Below, piece after piece: positions 17,266 to 25,464 of a stretch of DNA of 64,000 nt. The DNA is from Olivibacter sp. XZL3 (lineage in GTDB: Bacteria > Bacteroidota > Bacteroidia > Sphingobacteriales > Sphingobacteriaceae). Within the stretch, counting starts at the first letter, position 1; every line of letters begins with the position of its first letter. Where the stretch lies: contig NZ_SBJH01000067.1 of NCBI RefSeq assembly GCF_004368405.1, positions 186,001 to 250,000 of the forward strand, read 5' to 3'. The position numbers and the translations under genes were made by a program. The notes below the pieces were generated by a model, which was not told the origin of the DNA, did not search any database, and saw only the letters and a program-made list of their open reading frames with translations.

Positions 17266-18432
17266 ATGGAGGTTCTTTTCGTCAGTCACAAGCATCCTCC
17301 CGCCACAGGCGGTATGGAAAAACATAGTTTTGAACTCATAGTGGGTATGAAAAGGTTATGCATCGCACACGATTTAATTTATAAAGGAATAGGGAGCAGA
17401 CTCCACTTTTTTCTAACGCTTGGACGCAACATTAGACGCTACCTTAACGAATATCCAACCATTCGAATTATCCACTTTAACGACGCGTTGATTGCATCTT
17501 ATTATCTGTTGTGTTGTAGGTTTAATAGATGCGTTAAGCATACGGTTACAATCCATGGCTTGGATGTGGTTTTTCCGAGCTATTTATATAAAAAATTTGT
17601 TCTTCCCAGGATGAACCGTTTTGATCTTATATTGGCGGTGAGTAAAGCCACCGCCAGTATAGCACGTGCCGTCGGCATTCAGGATGAAAAGTTACGGGTG
17701 ATTCCGAACGGGGTAGACGAGAAAATCCTTACATATAAATTCTCGCTGAGTTTTTATGACGATTTTCAGTCGAGATACCACCTTGATATACGGGGAAAAC
17801 AATTGCTGGTAGCCATGGGCAGACCCGTTAAAAGGAAAGGTTTTTCTTGGTTTATAGAGCATGTTATACCGCATTTGCAGCACGATTATCTCCTGTTGTT
17901 TATCGGGCCATTTCACTGGAAACCTACAAAACAGGAGCGCTTTTTGAGGTTACTACCTCCCTTTATCCGAAACAGGATCGGCTTGTTTCTCGGAGCTCCC
18001 ACAGACGAGCCGAAGCTGCGTCAATTGTTAAACAAAGTAGAAATACGGAAAAGAGTGAAGCACTTGGGTAGACTCCCCTTTGACGAGATCTTAAACATAT
18101 TACATCATTCCAACTTATTTATTATGCCAAATATTGAGGTAAAAGGCGACATGGAAGGTTTTGGACTGGTTTGTTTGGAAGCGGCATTATGCGGAACGAC
18201 GGTATTTGCTGCCCGCACCGGAGGCATTCCTGATGCCATTAAAAACAATAAAAACGGTATTCTGTTAAAAAGCGGGCACGCAGAAGAGTGGATTCAAAAA
18301 CTAAACGAATTCATGGGACAGCCTTTGTCAGAAGAAAAAATAGCGGCATCCGTCAATTATACAAAAAGGAACTATGGTTGGAAAAAAATGGCCAAAGCAT
18401 ACTATAAAGAATTTTTAAAGTTGCATAATTAA
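17266..18432 (+). CDS. Glycosyltransferase family 4
   Basis: A GT-B enzyme of 388 residues, the last gene of the GT4 operon. The N-terminal loop is VSHKHPPATGGMEKH; GGME/H loops bind the donor phosphate in GT4. ILAVSKATASIARAVG and VIPNGVDEK are the usual linker motifs. The donor domain has VAMGRPVKRKGF and the EX7E motif in EGFGLVCLEA. An unusual insertion (about residues 215-265, around KPTKQERFLRLLPPFIRN) lengthens the domain between the GRP motif and the LGRLP strand. It ends 4 bases from the convergent stop of the phosphodiesterase gene, so no terminator fits between them. Confidence 0.88.
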   Translation: MEVLFVSHKHPPATGGMEKHSFELIVGMKRLCIAHDLIYKGIGSRLHFFLTLGRNIRRYLNEYPTIRIIHFNDALIASYYLLCCRFNRCVKHTVTIHGLDVVFPSYLYKKFVLPRMNRFDLILAVSKATASIARAVGIQDEKLRVIPNGVDEKILTYKFSLSFYDDFQSRYHLDIRGKQLLVAMGRPVKRKGFSWFIEHVIPHLQHDYLLLFIGPFHWKPTKQERFLRLLPPFIRNRIGLFLGAPTDEPKLRQLLNKVEIRKRVKHLGRLPFDEILNILHHSNLFIMPNIEVKGDMEGFGLVCLEAALCGTTVFAARTGGIPDAIKNNKNGILLKSGHAEEWIQKLNEFMGQPLSEEKIAASVNYTKRNYGWKKMAKAYYKEFLKLHN

Positions 18433-18436
18433 GTCC

Positions 18437-19417
18437 TCACTGTAATTGTCTCCAACCGAACGACAAACTAACAGGACAGTGGTCGGACAGTGGGATACCG
18501 TCCTTGGTGTTAAACTTCTCGTTTTCCAAGCGGTACGCCTTGGGGGTAAGTAGCAATTCCGCACTACTTCGGTAAAGTATTTTGTCAATAGACTCGCAGT
18601 CATCATTCAGCTTTAGAATGTCTTCCTTTACAAATTCTCTAAAAGTTGGAAAACAATCGTTCCCTTTCAGGTATATCCAAGCATCTTTCAATTGATTCTG
18701 CGAAAGCAGATCGCGAATATTGTCGTGTTCATAGCAAAAATGAGCGTTTAAATCGCCCATCACAATAACGGCTCGATCGCCGGAGTGTTCTTTAATATAA
18801 TTTGACAATTGAATCATATTCTTTCGTCGGGCTGCTGCAGCAGCAGGATCGTCTGCAGCATTGGCATGCACATTATAAAAATCGATATACACCCCTTTAC
18901 CTACTTCTATCTTACTGAAAGTAAAACCTTTTGGCGTTAAGCAATCGGCGCCTGTACAATTATTCCAAGGGATCCTTCGTATTTCTGTTATACGATATTT
19001 CGAAAGTGTATTAAGACCGTCTCCGAAAGGGACCGCCCCTTTAGTTTTCGTTTTGAAAGGATGCTCATTTCCGCCGTAATATAAGTAGCTGTTGTAGTTA
19101 AAATCCTCCTGAACGTGAACAATATCGTAATCATTTAGACGCCGACCAATTTCGGCAATGCTGGAAGAGCGTTCGGTAACCGCACTGGAGATGATCTGAG
19201 GTAACCCTGCTATGTTATAGGTAATTACCGAGAACTCACCTTCATAGTTAGCTGGCAACTCCCAATCGACATGAGACGCCACACTGATTAATGCGCTGCT
19301 CTGCATTGGTACGCGGCAGATCTGGAAATACCGCTTTACCGCTAAAAACAAAAGACAGGTTATAAAAAAGAGGTTCATCCATTTGCTGCTTAGTTTACCA
19401 CGGAGAATAAGATCCAT
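18437..19417 (-). CDS. Endonuclease/exonuclease/phosphatase (EEP) family protein, membrane-anchored or exported
   Basis: A metal-dependent phosphodiesterase fold of 326 residues. EEP motifs occur in order: TYNIAG (Asn), VQED (metal-binding Glu), FYNVHANA (His), VMGDLNAHF (Asp/Asn) and LSDHCPVSL (catalytic Asp-His). A hydrophobic segment at residues about 15-33 (FFITCLLFLAVK) forms a membrane anchor or uncleaved signal, so the enzyme acts at or beyond the inner membrane. The family includes neutral sphingomyelinases, inositol phosphatases and nucleases. The cysteines in NNCTGADCLTP and the extracellular placement fit a lipid phosphodiesterase at least as well as a nuclease. The substrate is not determined. 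Confidence 0.8.
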   Translation of the reverse strand: MDLILRGKLSSKWMNLFFITCLLFLAVKRYFQICRVPMQSSALISVASHVDWELPANYEGEFSVITYNIAGLPQIISSAVTERSSSIAEIGRRLNDYDIVHVQEDFNYNSYLYYGGNEHPFKTKTKGAVPFGDGLNTLSKYRITEIRRIPWNNCTGADCLTPKGFTFSKIEVGKGVYIDFYNVHANAADDPAAAAARRKNMIQLSNYIKEHSGDRAVIVMGDLNAHFCYEHDNIRDLLSQNQLKDAWIYLKGNDCFPTFREFVKEDILKLNDDCESIDKILYRSSAELLLTPKAYRLENEKFNTKDGIPLSDHCPVSLSFGWRQLQ

Positions 19418-19550
19418 AAAAATAAGCTTTCTTTCTATAAAATTAGAATGGGACGGTAAACAGAAAGTCGTGTAATTGTTAAAGGATTGTTATTTTTTCG
19501 CGATTAACAACAGCGCTAATAGTTGCGACGTTACATAGCAAGGCAATAAT

Positions 19551-19580
19551 AAAAAAAGCCATTGCAACGCATGCAATGGC
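19551..19580 (-). terminator. Intrinsic terminator after the sugar isomerase gene
   Basis: Reading leftward, GCCATTGCA and TGCAATGGC (19558-19566 and 19572-19580) form a 9-bp stem with a 5-base loop, followed by seven T residues. It lies about 50 bases past the stop of the sugar isomerase gene. The neighbouring 19418-19550 region shows nothing else. Confidence 0.85.
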
Positions 19581-19629
19581 CTTTATATTGTTAGTTTAAG
19601 GCACTTTGACCTTAAAAATTCCGTTCAAT

Positions 19630-20487
19630 CTATTTCAGCTCTTTGACGAACGTTCTAAAGTTCTCGGCGCTGACAGCTATATCAGCAGAGTTGGCTAACC
19701 AATTATACTCATACTCGGCGGAAAGCATGCCTTTGAACTTCTGCTTTTTCAGCTCTTGCATGACGCCCTTTATGTTTCCTACGCCAGTGCCCCAATGTAC
19801 ATCATGGGCATCTCTTGATTTTTCATTTAAATCCTTAAAGTGCAAGTGATTAATATGCCCTTTGTACTTCTGTAGACATTCGATAGGATCCAAGCCCGAA
19901 CGTACCCAGTGACCGATATCTGCGCATGCACCCACATATTTGCTATTTGCTAGCTGAATGGCGTTTAACACGATCTCTGGACTCCAGTAATGAGTTGGGT
20001 TAGGATGATTGTGAATAGATACTTTTATTTTAAACTCGTTAGCCAATTTGCCGATTAAAGGCAGGTCCTCTTGTTTTGGCTCCGTATTGATGTTTTTAAT
20101 GCCCATTGCCTTGGCAAATTCGAAAAGCTGACGCCATTCTTCAGCTGAATTGGCGTTTACTACACCGAAAGCCACTAATGTGAGCCCTTTATCCTTCAAC
20201 AACTGTAGCACCTCCGCCCTTTTGTCCGGACTCATGGTGAAGTCCATCTTACCTTCTATACCGCCGCCAATAGTCTGTCCCGGATAGGCCTCAACATACT
20301 TCAATTTACAACTGTCAATTTTCGCAAGCGCCTCTGCGAAGGTAAATCGATTAAAACTATAGGCTTGCGCCCCTAGTTTCCATCCTAATTTCTCTTCCGG
20401 CCGATCCTGTGCCTTTAATCCACTGGCTGTAAAAACGATGGCCATTAAAGCCATCAAGCCTCTGCGTACATGTTTTTTATAGTTCAT
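19630..20487 (-). CDS. Exported sugar phosphate isomerase/epimerase (xylose isomerase-like TIM barrel)
   Basis: A TIM-barrel protein of 285 residues in the AP endonuclease 2 / xylose isomerase-like family. An N-terminal Sec signal (about 26 residues, ending GLKAQ) places it in the periplasm. Conserved metal or substrate motifs are VEAYPGQ, VSIHNHP, GACADIGHW, HLHFKDL and LSAEYEYNW. Such exported proteins occur in Bacteroidota loci for uncommon sugars; the reaction is not known. It lies 29 bases downstream of an aldo/keto reductase gene on the same strand, so the two are probably co-transcribed. The start is the first ATG upstream of the signal peptide. Confidence 0.85.
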   Translation of the reverse strand: MNYKKHVRRGLMALMAIVFTASGLKAQDRPEEKLGWKLGAQAYSFNRFTFAEALAKIDSCKLKYVEAYPGQTIGGGIEGKMDFTMSPDKRAEVLQLLKDKGLTLVAFGVVNANSAEEWRQLFEFAKAMGIKNINTEPKQEDLPLIGKLANEFKIKVSIHNHPNPTHYWSPEIVLNAIQLANSKYVGACADIGHWVRSGLDPIECLQKYKGHINHLHFKDLNEKSRDAHDVHWGTGVGNIKGVMQELKKQKFKGMLSAEYEYNWLANSADIAVSAENFRTFVKELK

Positions 20488-20516
20488 CTTGATTTTATTT
20501 GGTTTGTGAGTTTATC

Positions 20517-21413
20517 TTATCTATGACTATCGTAAGCAAAGCTTCGAACTTGCGCCTTCAGCTCCCGCAATTCATCCGACGATAACTGCGGTCTATTTTT
20601 CAAAATATTCAAGCCCTCGTCTAGCTGCTCTTCCGTGCGAAAGCCAGTTACTGCCGTTGCTATTGCGGGATTTTCAAGCACATAGGCCAAGGCTACCGTA
20701 GCATTGCGCACTCCGCGTTTGATCGCTATTCTTTGAACGGCTTTCGCAGCCTTGGCCACTTCGCTCGAAGTGAATTGCAAGTAATCCCCTTCTTTCTTTC
20801 CGAGTAATCTACCTTGCGCTAAGGCACCTCTACTGATTACACTGATATCATGATCGGCCAACAAGTTCAACACCGCCTCTTCCGGGCGATGATCTAACAG
20901 ACTGTATTGCATCATAACCGATACGATGTTAGACCGCTTTACGTATTCGCGAATAACGTTTGGCCGAATAGAAGATATTCCATACCACCTGATTTTCCCT
21001 TGTTGCTTCAACAGCTCGAAGGCTTCTACTGTCTCGTCTATCGGGTCGTCTATGGTACCACCGTGCAGTTGATACAAATCGATATAATCGGTCTGCAATC
21101 GACGGAGGCTTTGTTCCACCGCCTTTAGAATGTATTCTTTCGTAGGATTCCAGTCCCAGGAACTTCCGTCAGACCGCCATTGATTTCCCACTTTTGTAGC
21201 GATAACGACCTCTTTCCGTATCGATTTTAGTGCCTCGCCAACATAGGTTTCGTTCAAACCCTTGTCATATAGATCGGCCGTATCGAAAAAGTTGATGCCA
21301 TTATCAAAAGCTTTGCGTAGCAAGTGGCTTGCATGCGATTGGTTTTCTCCTAAAGACATACAGCCAAAGCTTATTTCACTGACCAGTAAATCGGATTTGC
21401 CCAGTACATTCAT
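20517..21413 (-). CDS. Aldo/keto reductase
   Basis: An NADP-dependent oxidoreductase of 298 residues, YajO/YcsN-type. The catalytic tetrad is complete: Asp44 and Tyr49 in FDTADLYDKG, Lys74 in IATKVG and His117 in LYQLHGG. NADP-binding motifs are GISSIRP and GFRTEEQLDEGL near the C-terminus. It is cytoplasmic, without a signal peptide. It is separated by 6 bases from the FKBP gene upstream and 29 bases from the sugar isomerase downstream, so the three look like one leftward transcript, although their functions are not obviously linked. The substrate is unknown. Confidence 0.92.
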   Translation of the reverse strand: MNVLGKSDLLVSEISFGCMSLGENQSHASHLLRKAFDNGINFFDTADLYDKGLNETYVGEALKSIRKEVVIATKVGNQWRSDGSSWDWNPTKEYILKAVEQSLRRLQTDYIDLYQLHGGTIDDPIDETVEAFELLKQQGKIRWYGISSIRPNVIREYVKRSNIVSVMMQYSLLDHRPEEAVLNLLADHDISVISRGALAQGRLLGKKEGDYLQFTSSEVAKAAKAVQRIAIKRGVRNATVALAYVLENPAIATAVTGFRTEEQLDEGLNILKNRPQLSSDELRELKAQVRSFAYDSHR

Positions 21414-21419
21414 AGGTTG

Positions 21420-22133
21420 TTAGCCTCCTATTTTAAGTAGCTCAACATCGAATATCAAAACACTGAATGGAGGAATATCGTTTCCGGCCCCGCGTTCACC
21501 ATACCCCAACTGATAGGGTATATAAAAACGATAATGTGATCCGACAGGCATTAGTTGCAGCCCTTCTTGCCATCCCTGAATAACACGATTTAATTGGAAA
21601 GAGATAGGTTCTCCGCGATCATACGAGCTATCAAATACTTTTCCGCTTAAGAGCGCTCCTTTATAATTTACGGTTACCGAATCCGTTTCGGAAGGTTTCG
21701 GCCCGTCCGCATTCCTAACAACTTCATATTGTAAGCCACTAGCAGTCGTATGCACACCCGGCTTTGCTTTATTTTGTAGTAAAAAGGAATCACCGGCTGC
21801 TGTCTGCTCTTTTTTCAGGTCCTCTGCTGCTGCAGTTAACACTTCACTAATGGCTTGATACTCCTCCTCTTCCTTTATACGGAGCGGATTCGCTGAAAAA
21901 TAGTCGTCAATTGCCTGCGCGACTAATTTGCCGTTTAGATTCTTTAATCCTCTCTTCTTCAAATCTCTGGCCATGCTTAAGCCAAATGCATAAGAGGCGG
22001 AGTCGATTTTGCTTTCGAACATAGGGGTTGTTTTATTTTGCTTGGATATTACTTTCTCTTTCGTTTTTTGCTGTGCGAATGCAGGTAATGTGGATATCGC
22101 TACTAGACCTATAATAGTTAATGCTTTGATCAT
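21420..22133 (-). CDS. FKBP-type peptidyl-prolyl cis-trans isomerase, periplasmic (FkpA/Mip-like)
   Basis: A periplasmic folding helper of 237 residues. I place the start at the ATG at 22133, which opens directly with a Sec signal (MIKALTIIGLVAISTLPAFA) whose cleavage site is followed by Gln; an upstream ATG at 22169 would add 12 residues. An N-terminal helical dimerisation domain (residues about 35-125, including SYAFGLSMARDLKKRGL) is followed by a complete FKBP domain: VNYKGALLSGKVFDSSYDRG, PISFQLNRVIQGWQEGLQLM, GSHYRFYIPYQLGYGERG and FDVELLKIG. The layout is that of FkpA and Mip. The 120 bases to the next gene show no clear structure. Confidence 0.92.
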   Translation of the reverse strand: MIKALTIIGLVAISTLPAFAQQKTKEKVISKQNKTTPMFESKIDSASYAFGLSMARDLKKRGLKNLNGKLVAQAIDDYFSANPLRIKEEEEYQAISEVLTAAAEDLKKEQTAAGDSFLLQNKAKPGVHTTASGLQYEVVRNADGPKPSETDSVTVNYKGALLSGKVFDSSYDRGEPISFQLNRVIQGWQEGLQLMPVGSHYRFYIPYQLGYGERGAGNDIPPFSVLIFDVELLKIGG

Positions 22134-22252
22134 GATAAGCAAACATAAAAAAATTATTTGAATCGGCAACCGGTCTTCGGCTATCAGAAATCAGCCGTCA
22201 GCTGCACAAGCTTTACTTCAGTTATTTGCGACGGTGTCCGTGTTACAACTAC

Positions 22253-23590
22253 TCACCTAGGTCGCAGCCATTCGCTATACCATTTCCCGCTTTCTTTTAC
22301 GATACGTTTTTGTGTCTCAAAGTCGACATATACCAAGCCGAATCTTGGATAATACCCTTCCGCCCATTCGAAGTTGTCGGTAAAGGTCCATACGAAATAT
22401 CCGCGTACGTCGACACCTTCTTCTTTCGCACGCAATACCTGCTGAATATGGTCTTGAAGATACTTCTTACGCTCTAAATCGTAAACTTGGTTGTCGCTTA
22501 ACTCATCCGTAAACGCCGCTCCATTTTCGGTAATAATGATAGGTGGCATGTTAGGGTAGCTTTGAAATCTTTTAAGCGCTTGGTATATGGAAGGAGGATA
22601 GATCTCCCAATCCATGGCTGTTGTATGCTTTACCCCTCGTTTGCGTGGTTCAACGATATTGGCCCATACGTATGGCATCAGCATGGAAAATTGGATCACC
22701 TCGCGCGTATAAGTCTGCAGCCCGATAAAGTCGAAATCAAAACGCATGTTCGCCTCATCGCCGGGAAGTATATATTTTCTAAGGTTCTTAAGTGCTTTAA
22801 CGGCATCTACGGGATAGCCCATACCTAAGATGGGTTCCAAAAACAAGCGATTCATGACAGCATCTGCCCTTTTAAGTGCCTGTATATGTATGGTTTTAAG
22901 TGCTATTGGTTCTAACACTGAATGCGAAAAGGTGGTGCCTACCACAGCTGTTGGATAGCGTTCCTTAATGACCTTGGCCCCTCGAACCATGCTTAAGGTA
23001 GCATGATGTACAGCTGGCAAAAAATAGCGCAAGCCCCACCGCCCCGGAGCATGCTTTCCAAAGAAATAACCTGCACCGACAAATGCCACCGGTTCGTTCA
23101 TAACCATCCAGCGTTTTACACGATCACCGAAAGAATCAACACAGATACGGACATACTCCTCAAACCAGTCGACTATTGCACGGTTCGTCCAGCCTCCTCT
23201 GTCCTCTAAGGCCTGTGGCAGATCCCAGTGGTACAGTGTTACCCAAGGTGTTATTCCTTGCTCGATACAGGTGTTAATAACGCCGTTATAAAAATCTATT
23301 CCATCCTGATTCACCTCCCCTATTCCAACAGGCAAAATACGCGCCCAAGCGATAGAAAAGCGAAAATGTGGAATATTCAACTGTTTCATCAATAGGATAT
23401 CCTCGACATAGCGATTATAAAAGTCGCACGCCACTTTAGCATGATGCCCGTTGCGAATCCTCCCTTTCTTTTGACTAAAAACATCCCAGATCGAAAGTCC
23501 TTTGCCGCCCATATTATGTCCTCCCTCAATCTGGTAAGCGGCCGTAGACACGCCCCATATGAAATCCTCACCAAACAAATCGCGCTTCAT
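22253..23590 (-). CDS. GH1 beta-glucosidase (6-phospho- or beta-glucosidase family)
   Basis: A retaining beta-glycosidase of 445 residues, the usual GH1 length, cytoplasmic with no signal peptide. The acid/base is Glu166 in VMNEP and the nucleophile is Glu355 in IIITENG. The family N-terminal signature FIWGVSTAAYQIEGG is intact, as are RFSIAWARI, WVTLYHWDLPQAL and VRGYFVWTFTDNFEWAEGY. The WAEGY and FEWAEG region favours a non-phosphorylated glucoside over 6-phosphoglucosides. The gene starts inside the last codons of the glycosyltransferase upstream (ATGA, 4-base overlap), implying translational coupling and a shared task in a glucoside or glycolipid cycle. Confidence 0.95.
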   Translation of the reverse strand: MKRDLFGEDFIWGVSTAAYQIEGGHNMGGKGLSIWDVFSQKKGRIRNGHHAKVACDFYNRYVEDILLMKQLNIPHFRFSIAWARILPVGIGEVNQDGIDFYNGVINTCIEQGITPWVTLYHWDLPQALEDRGGWTNRAIVDWFEEYVRICVDSFGDRVKRWMVMNEPVAFVGAGYFFGKHAPGRWGLRYFLPAVHHATLSMVRGAKVIKERYPTAVVGTTFSHSVLEPIALKTIHIQALKRADAVMNRLFLEPILGMGYPVDAVKALKNLRKYILPGDEANMRFDFDFIGLQTYTREVIQFSMLMPYVWANIVEPRKRGVKHTTAMDWEIYPPSIYQALKRFQSYPNMPPIIITENGAAFTDELSDNQVYDLERKKYLQDHIQQVLRAKEEGVDVRGYFVWTFTDNFEWAEGYYPRFGLVYVDFETQKRIVKESGKWYSEWLRPR

Positions 23591-24579
23591 ATACTAAGAT
23601 GGATGCTTAAAATTTTATCTACAATATCTTGGGTATTGTCGGGGTAAGCCACCTTTACCCGCTCGTCCGCCTCTATCCAATTACGAATGCTCTCGTCATT
23701 TTTCGATTTTAAATTTTTGATAACGGGTACGCCCATTTGCTTCAGTGCTGCCGCATTCAAATGCTGCTCGTATTGATTTTTCATCGGAATGACCATCAGC
23801 TTTTTACCCAAAAAGAGGGCTTCGGCCGGTGTTTCGAAGCCCGCACCACATAAAATACCGTGGCAGGAGGCCATACTTTGCACGAACTTTTGGTTGTTAA
23901 TAGGTTGAACATTTACATTCTTTATTGAAAACGGCACGCGATTATGTTTTGAAAAAACATCCCATTGAACGTGGTCGAATCGCAACAGGCTTTTCAATAA
24001 ACGAGCGTCGTCGTACGCTGGCAAATATACCGTGTAATGCCCTTTATCACTAATCTCTTGCTCTCTAATTTGTTTTCTAATCACCGGCGTAAATATGGAA
24101 GGACTGTAAGGCTGAAAATGGAAGCCATAACTTACATCAACGGGTGCATAATGCTTTAAAATCAGCTTACCCATCATGTCTACTTCCTCTGGTTTCGGCG
24201 ATTTTGGATCTAGAACAGCTGATTGATGACTCATTCCCACACAGGGATGCTCTCGTAAATAGCAGGCCCAAGCCGTGACCGGTTCAAAATCGTTTATCAC
24301 CAGGTCGTAATCTTCTACAGGCGTTTCATTCACTTCCTTTACAATATCGCGAACCTTATTACTCATAAAAGTCCGCCAAAGATCCACCCCCCCCGCTTTT
24401 CCAAATATAAAGCTAAGCCCATGCTTACGGTATTTGACGTCAAAAGGTAATTCCAAATCAGCCTGAATACCGCTTACGAGAATGTCTACATCTGCTCTCT
24501 TTTTCAAACAGGGGATAACATCCATCGCTCTACTCAAATGTCCATTACCCGTCCCTTGAACCGCATACAATATCTTCAT
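23587..24579 (-). CDS. Glycosyltransferase family protein (Glyco_trans_1_3 / MGT-like)
   Basis: A GT-B protein of 330 residues with the N-terminal motif YAVQGTGNGHLSRAMDV, characteristic of MurG/MGT-like transferases in which the GHxxR loop binds the acceptor. The C-terminal domain has GILCGAGFETPAEALFLGKKLMVIPMKNQYEQHLNAAAL, the donor nucleotide-binding region. It is cytoplasmic or peripheral, with no signal peptide or membrane segment. Its stop overlaps the GH1 start by 4 bases. The upstream 190 bases (24580-24770) hold an imperfect AGGCATC / GATGCCT inverted repeat near 24666-24695 and no recognised promoter. The acceptor and donor are not known. Confidence 0.85.
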   Translation of the reverse strand: MKILYAVQGTGNGHLSRAMDVIPCLKKRADVDILVSGIQADLELPFDVKYRKHGLSFIFGKAGGVDLWRTFMSNKVRDIVKEVNETPVEDYDLVINDFEPVTAWACYLREHPCVGMSHQSAVLDPKSPKPEEVDMMGKLILKHYAPVDVSYGFHFQPYSPSIFTPVIRKQIREQEISDKGHYTVYLPAYDDARLLKSLLRFDHVQWDVFSKHNRVPFSIKNVNVQPINNQKFVQSMASCHGILCGAGFETPAEALFLGKKLMVIPMKNQYEQHLNAAALKQMGVPVIKNLKSKNDESIRNWIEADERVKVAYPDNTQDIVDKILSIHLSI

Positions 24580-24770
24580 TTGATAATGATAACTACTCTA
24601 CTTAATATTTTGGTTAGGTTAAAGTTAATTATTTGTGAACAAAAATCGGTTTCTTTAGGGGACATAGGCATCAGGCCTCAAGTATCAGGATGCCTTGCCT
24701 GAACGGCTTATCGTTTAAAGCTTACAAGGCACTGCACATAGCTTAAGTCCTACGCCGTAATACCTCAAAA

Positions 24771-25298
24771 CTAGTAAGGTATTCCTAATTTCTTAAAAAT
24801 AAAATGCCACAACCAGATGGGCGCAATCAGAAGAAATTTGACATCAATTAAAAACGATGCTTTTTTACCTTCAACCTTGTGTCCGACAAATTGTGCAATC
24901 CAAGCTATGATAAAAATGATTAGGCATACCAACCAGGGTGCTGGGCCACCGGCTTTTTCCCAATATTCCAATTGTACAATGATATAGCTAAAAACACCAA
25001 AGCTAAAAAGCATAGCGTAAGATAAGGCAGGCGCCAAACGCAGGTAATAGTAAACCACAAGTGCCATTGCGATGGTAAACCAGTTGATAAAACCGTTATA
25101 TCTGCCCAGAAAATTGAGTTCAGGAAAAGGAATGAACCAAACCAATCCAGAAATACTAAAGGCAATTAGCGGAACGCATATCCAATGAATCAACTTATTT
25201 ACCCGGTGCTGGTGATGTTCCGCATATTGCTCGAAATAAAGATCTATCGGGCGCTTTGTAACTTGGGCTTGCTTCGTCGATTTAACCTGTACTGACAT
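24771..25298 (-). CDS. Mpo1-like (DUF962, YGL010w) integral membrane protein
   Basis: A small membrane protein of 175 residues related to yeast Mpo1, a dioxygenase for 2-hydroxy fatty acids or phytosphingosine breakdown. I place the start at the ATG at 25298 (MSVQVKST), because upstream codons to an ATG at 25445 read through a GC-rich palindrome and look non-coding. The family motif FEQYAEHHQHRVNKLIHWICVPL (positions about 23-45) carries conserved histidines. Another conserved block is AQFVGHKVEGKKAS, and three to four hydrophobic segments lie between. Catalytic function in bacteria is not known; a link to sphingolipids is possible in this phylum but is only inference. Confidence 0.88.
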   Translation of the reverse strand: MSVQVKSTKQAQVTKRPIDLYFEQYAEHHQHRVNKLIHWICVPLIAFSISGLVWFIPFPELNFLGRYNGFINWFTIAMALVVYYYLRLAPALSYAMLFSFGVFSYIIVQLEYWEKAGGPAPWLVCLIIFIIAWIAQFVGHKVEGKKASFLIDVKFLLIAPIWLWHFIFKKLGIPY

Positions 25299-25355
25299 AA
25301 AATTCTTGTTTGATACTGAAGCGAAATATATTCCTTCCGAGAAAACATATGAAGC

Positions 25356-25412
25356 CGAGCGATCAGTATGCCTGCCGGCGGTATGGGCAGTTAAACTATT
25401 GATGATCGCTCG
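25356..25412. repeat. Palindrome downstream of rny, upstream of the Mpo1-like gene
   Basis: CGAGCGATCA (25356-25365) and TGATCGCTCG (25403-25412) are perfect inverted copies separated by 37 bases. Inside are TGCC / GGCA and a GCCGGC palindrome. A smaller stem, CGCAA / TTGCG (25441-25458), lies directly after the rny stop. Neither has a T run. They may act at the 3' end of the rny message or be a degenerate mobile repeat. Confidence 0.5.
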
Positions 25413-25464
25413 ACTCAGGCCGAATAGGTGATGCTTTCCCCGCAACCGCGGTATTGCGACCTAC

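Noticed and set aside
22177-22203. Possible dispersed repeat family sharing TCGGCTATC / ATCGGCTTTCAG words with 31555-31575
   Set aside because: The shared words are short and the flanking bases do not match, so a repeat family cannot be supported from this window.
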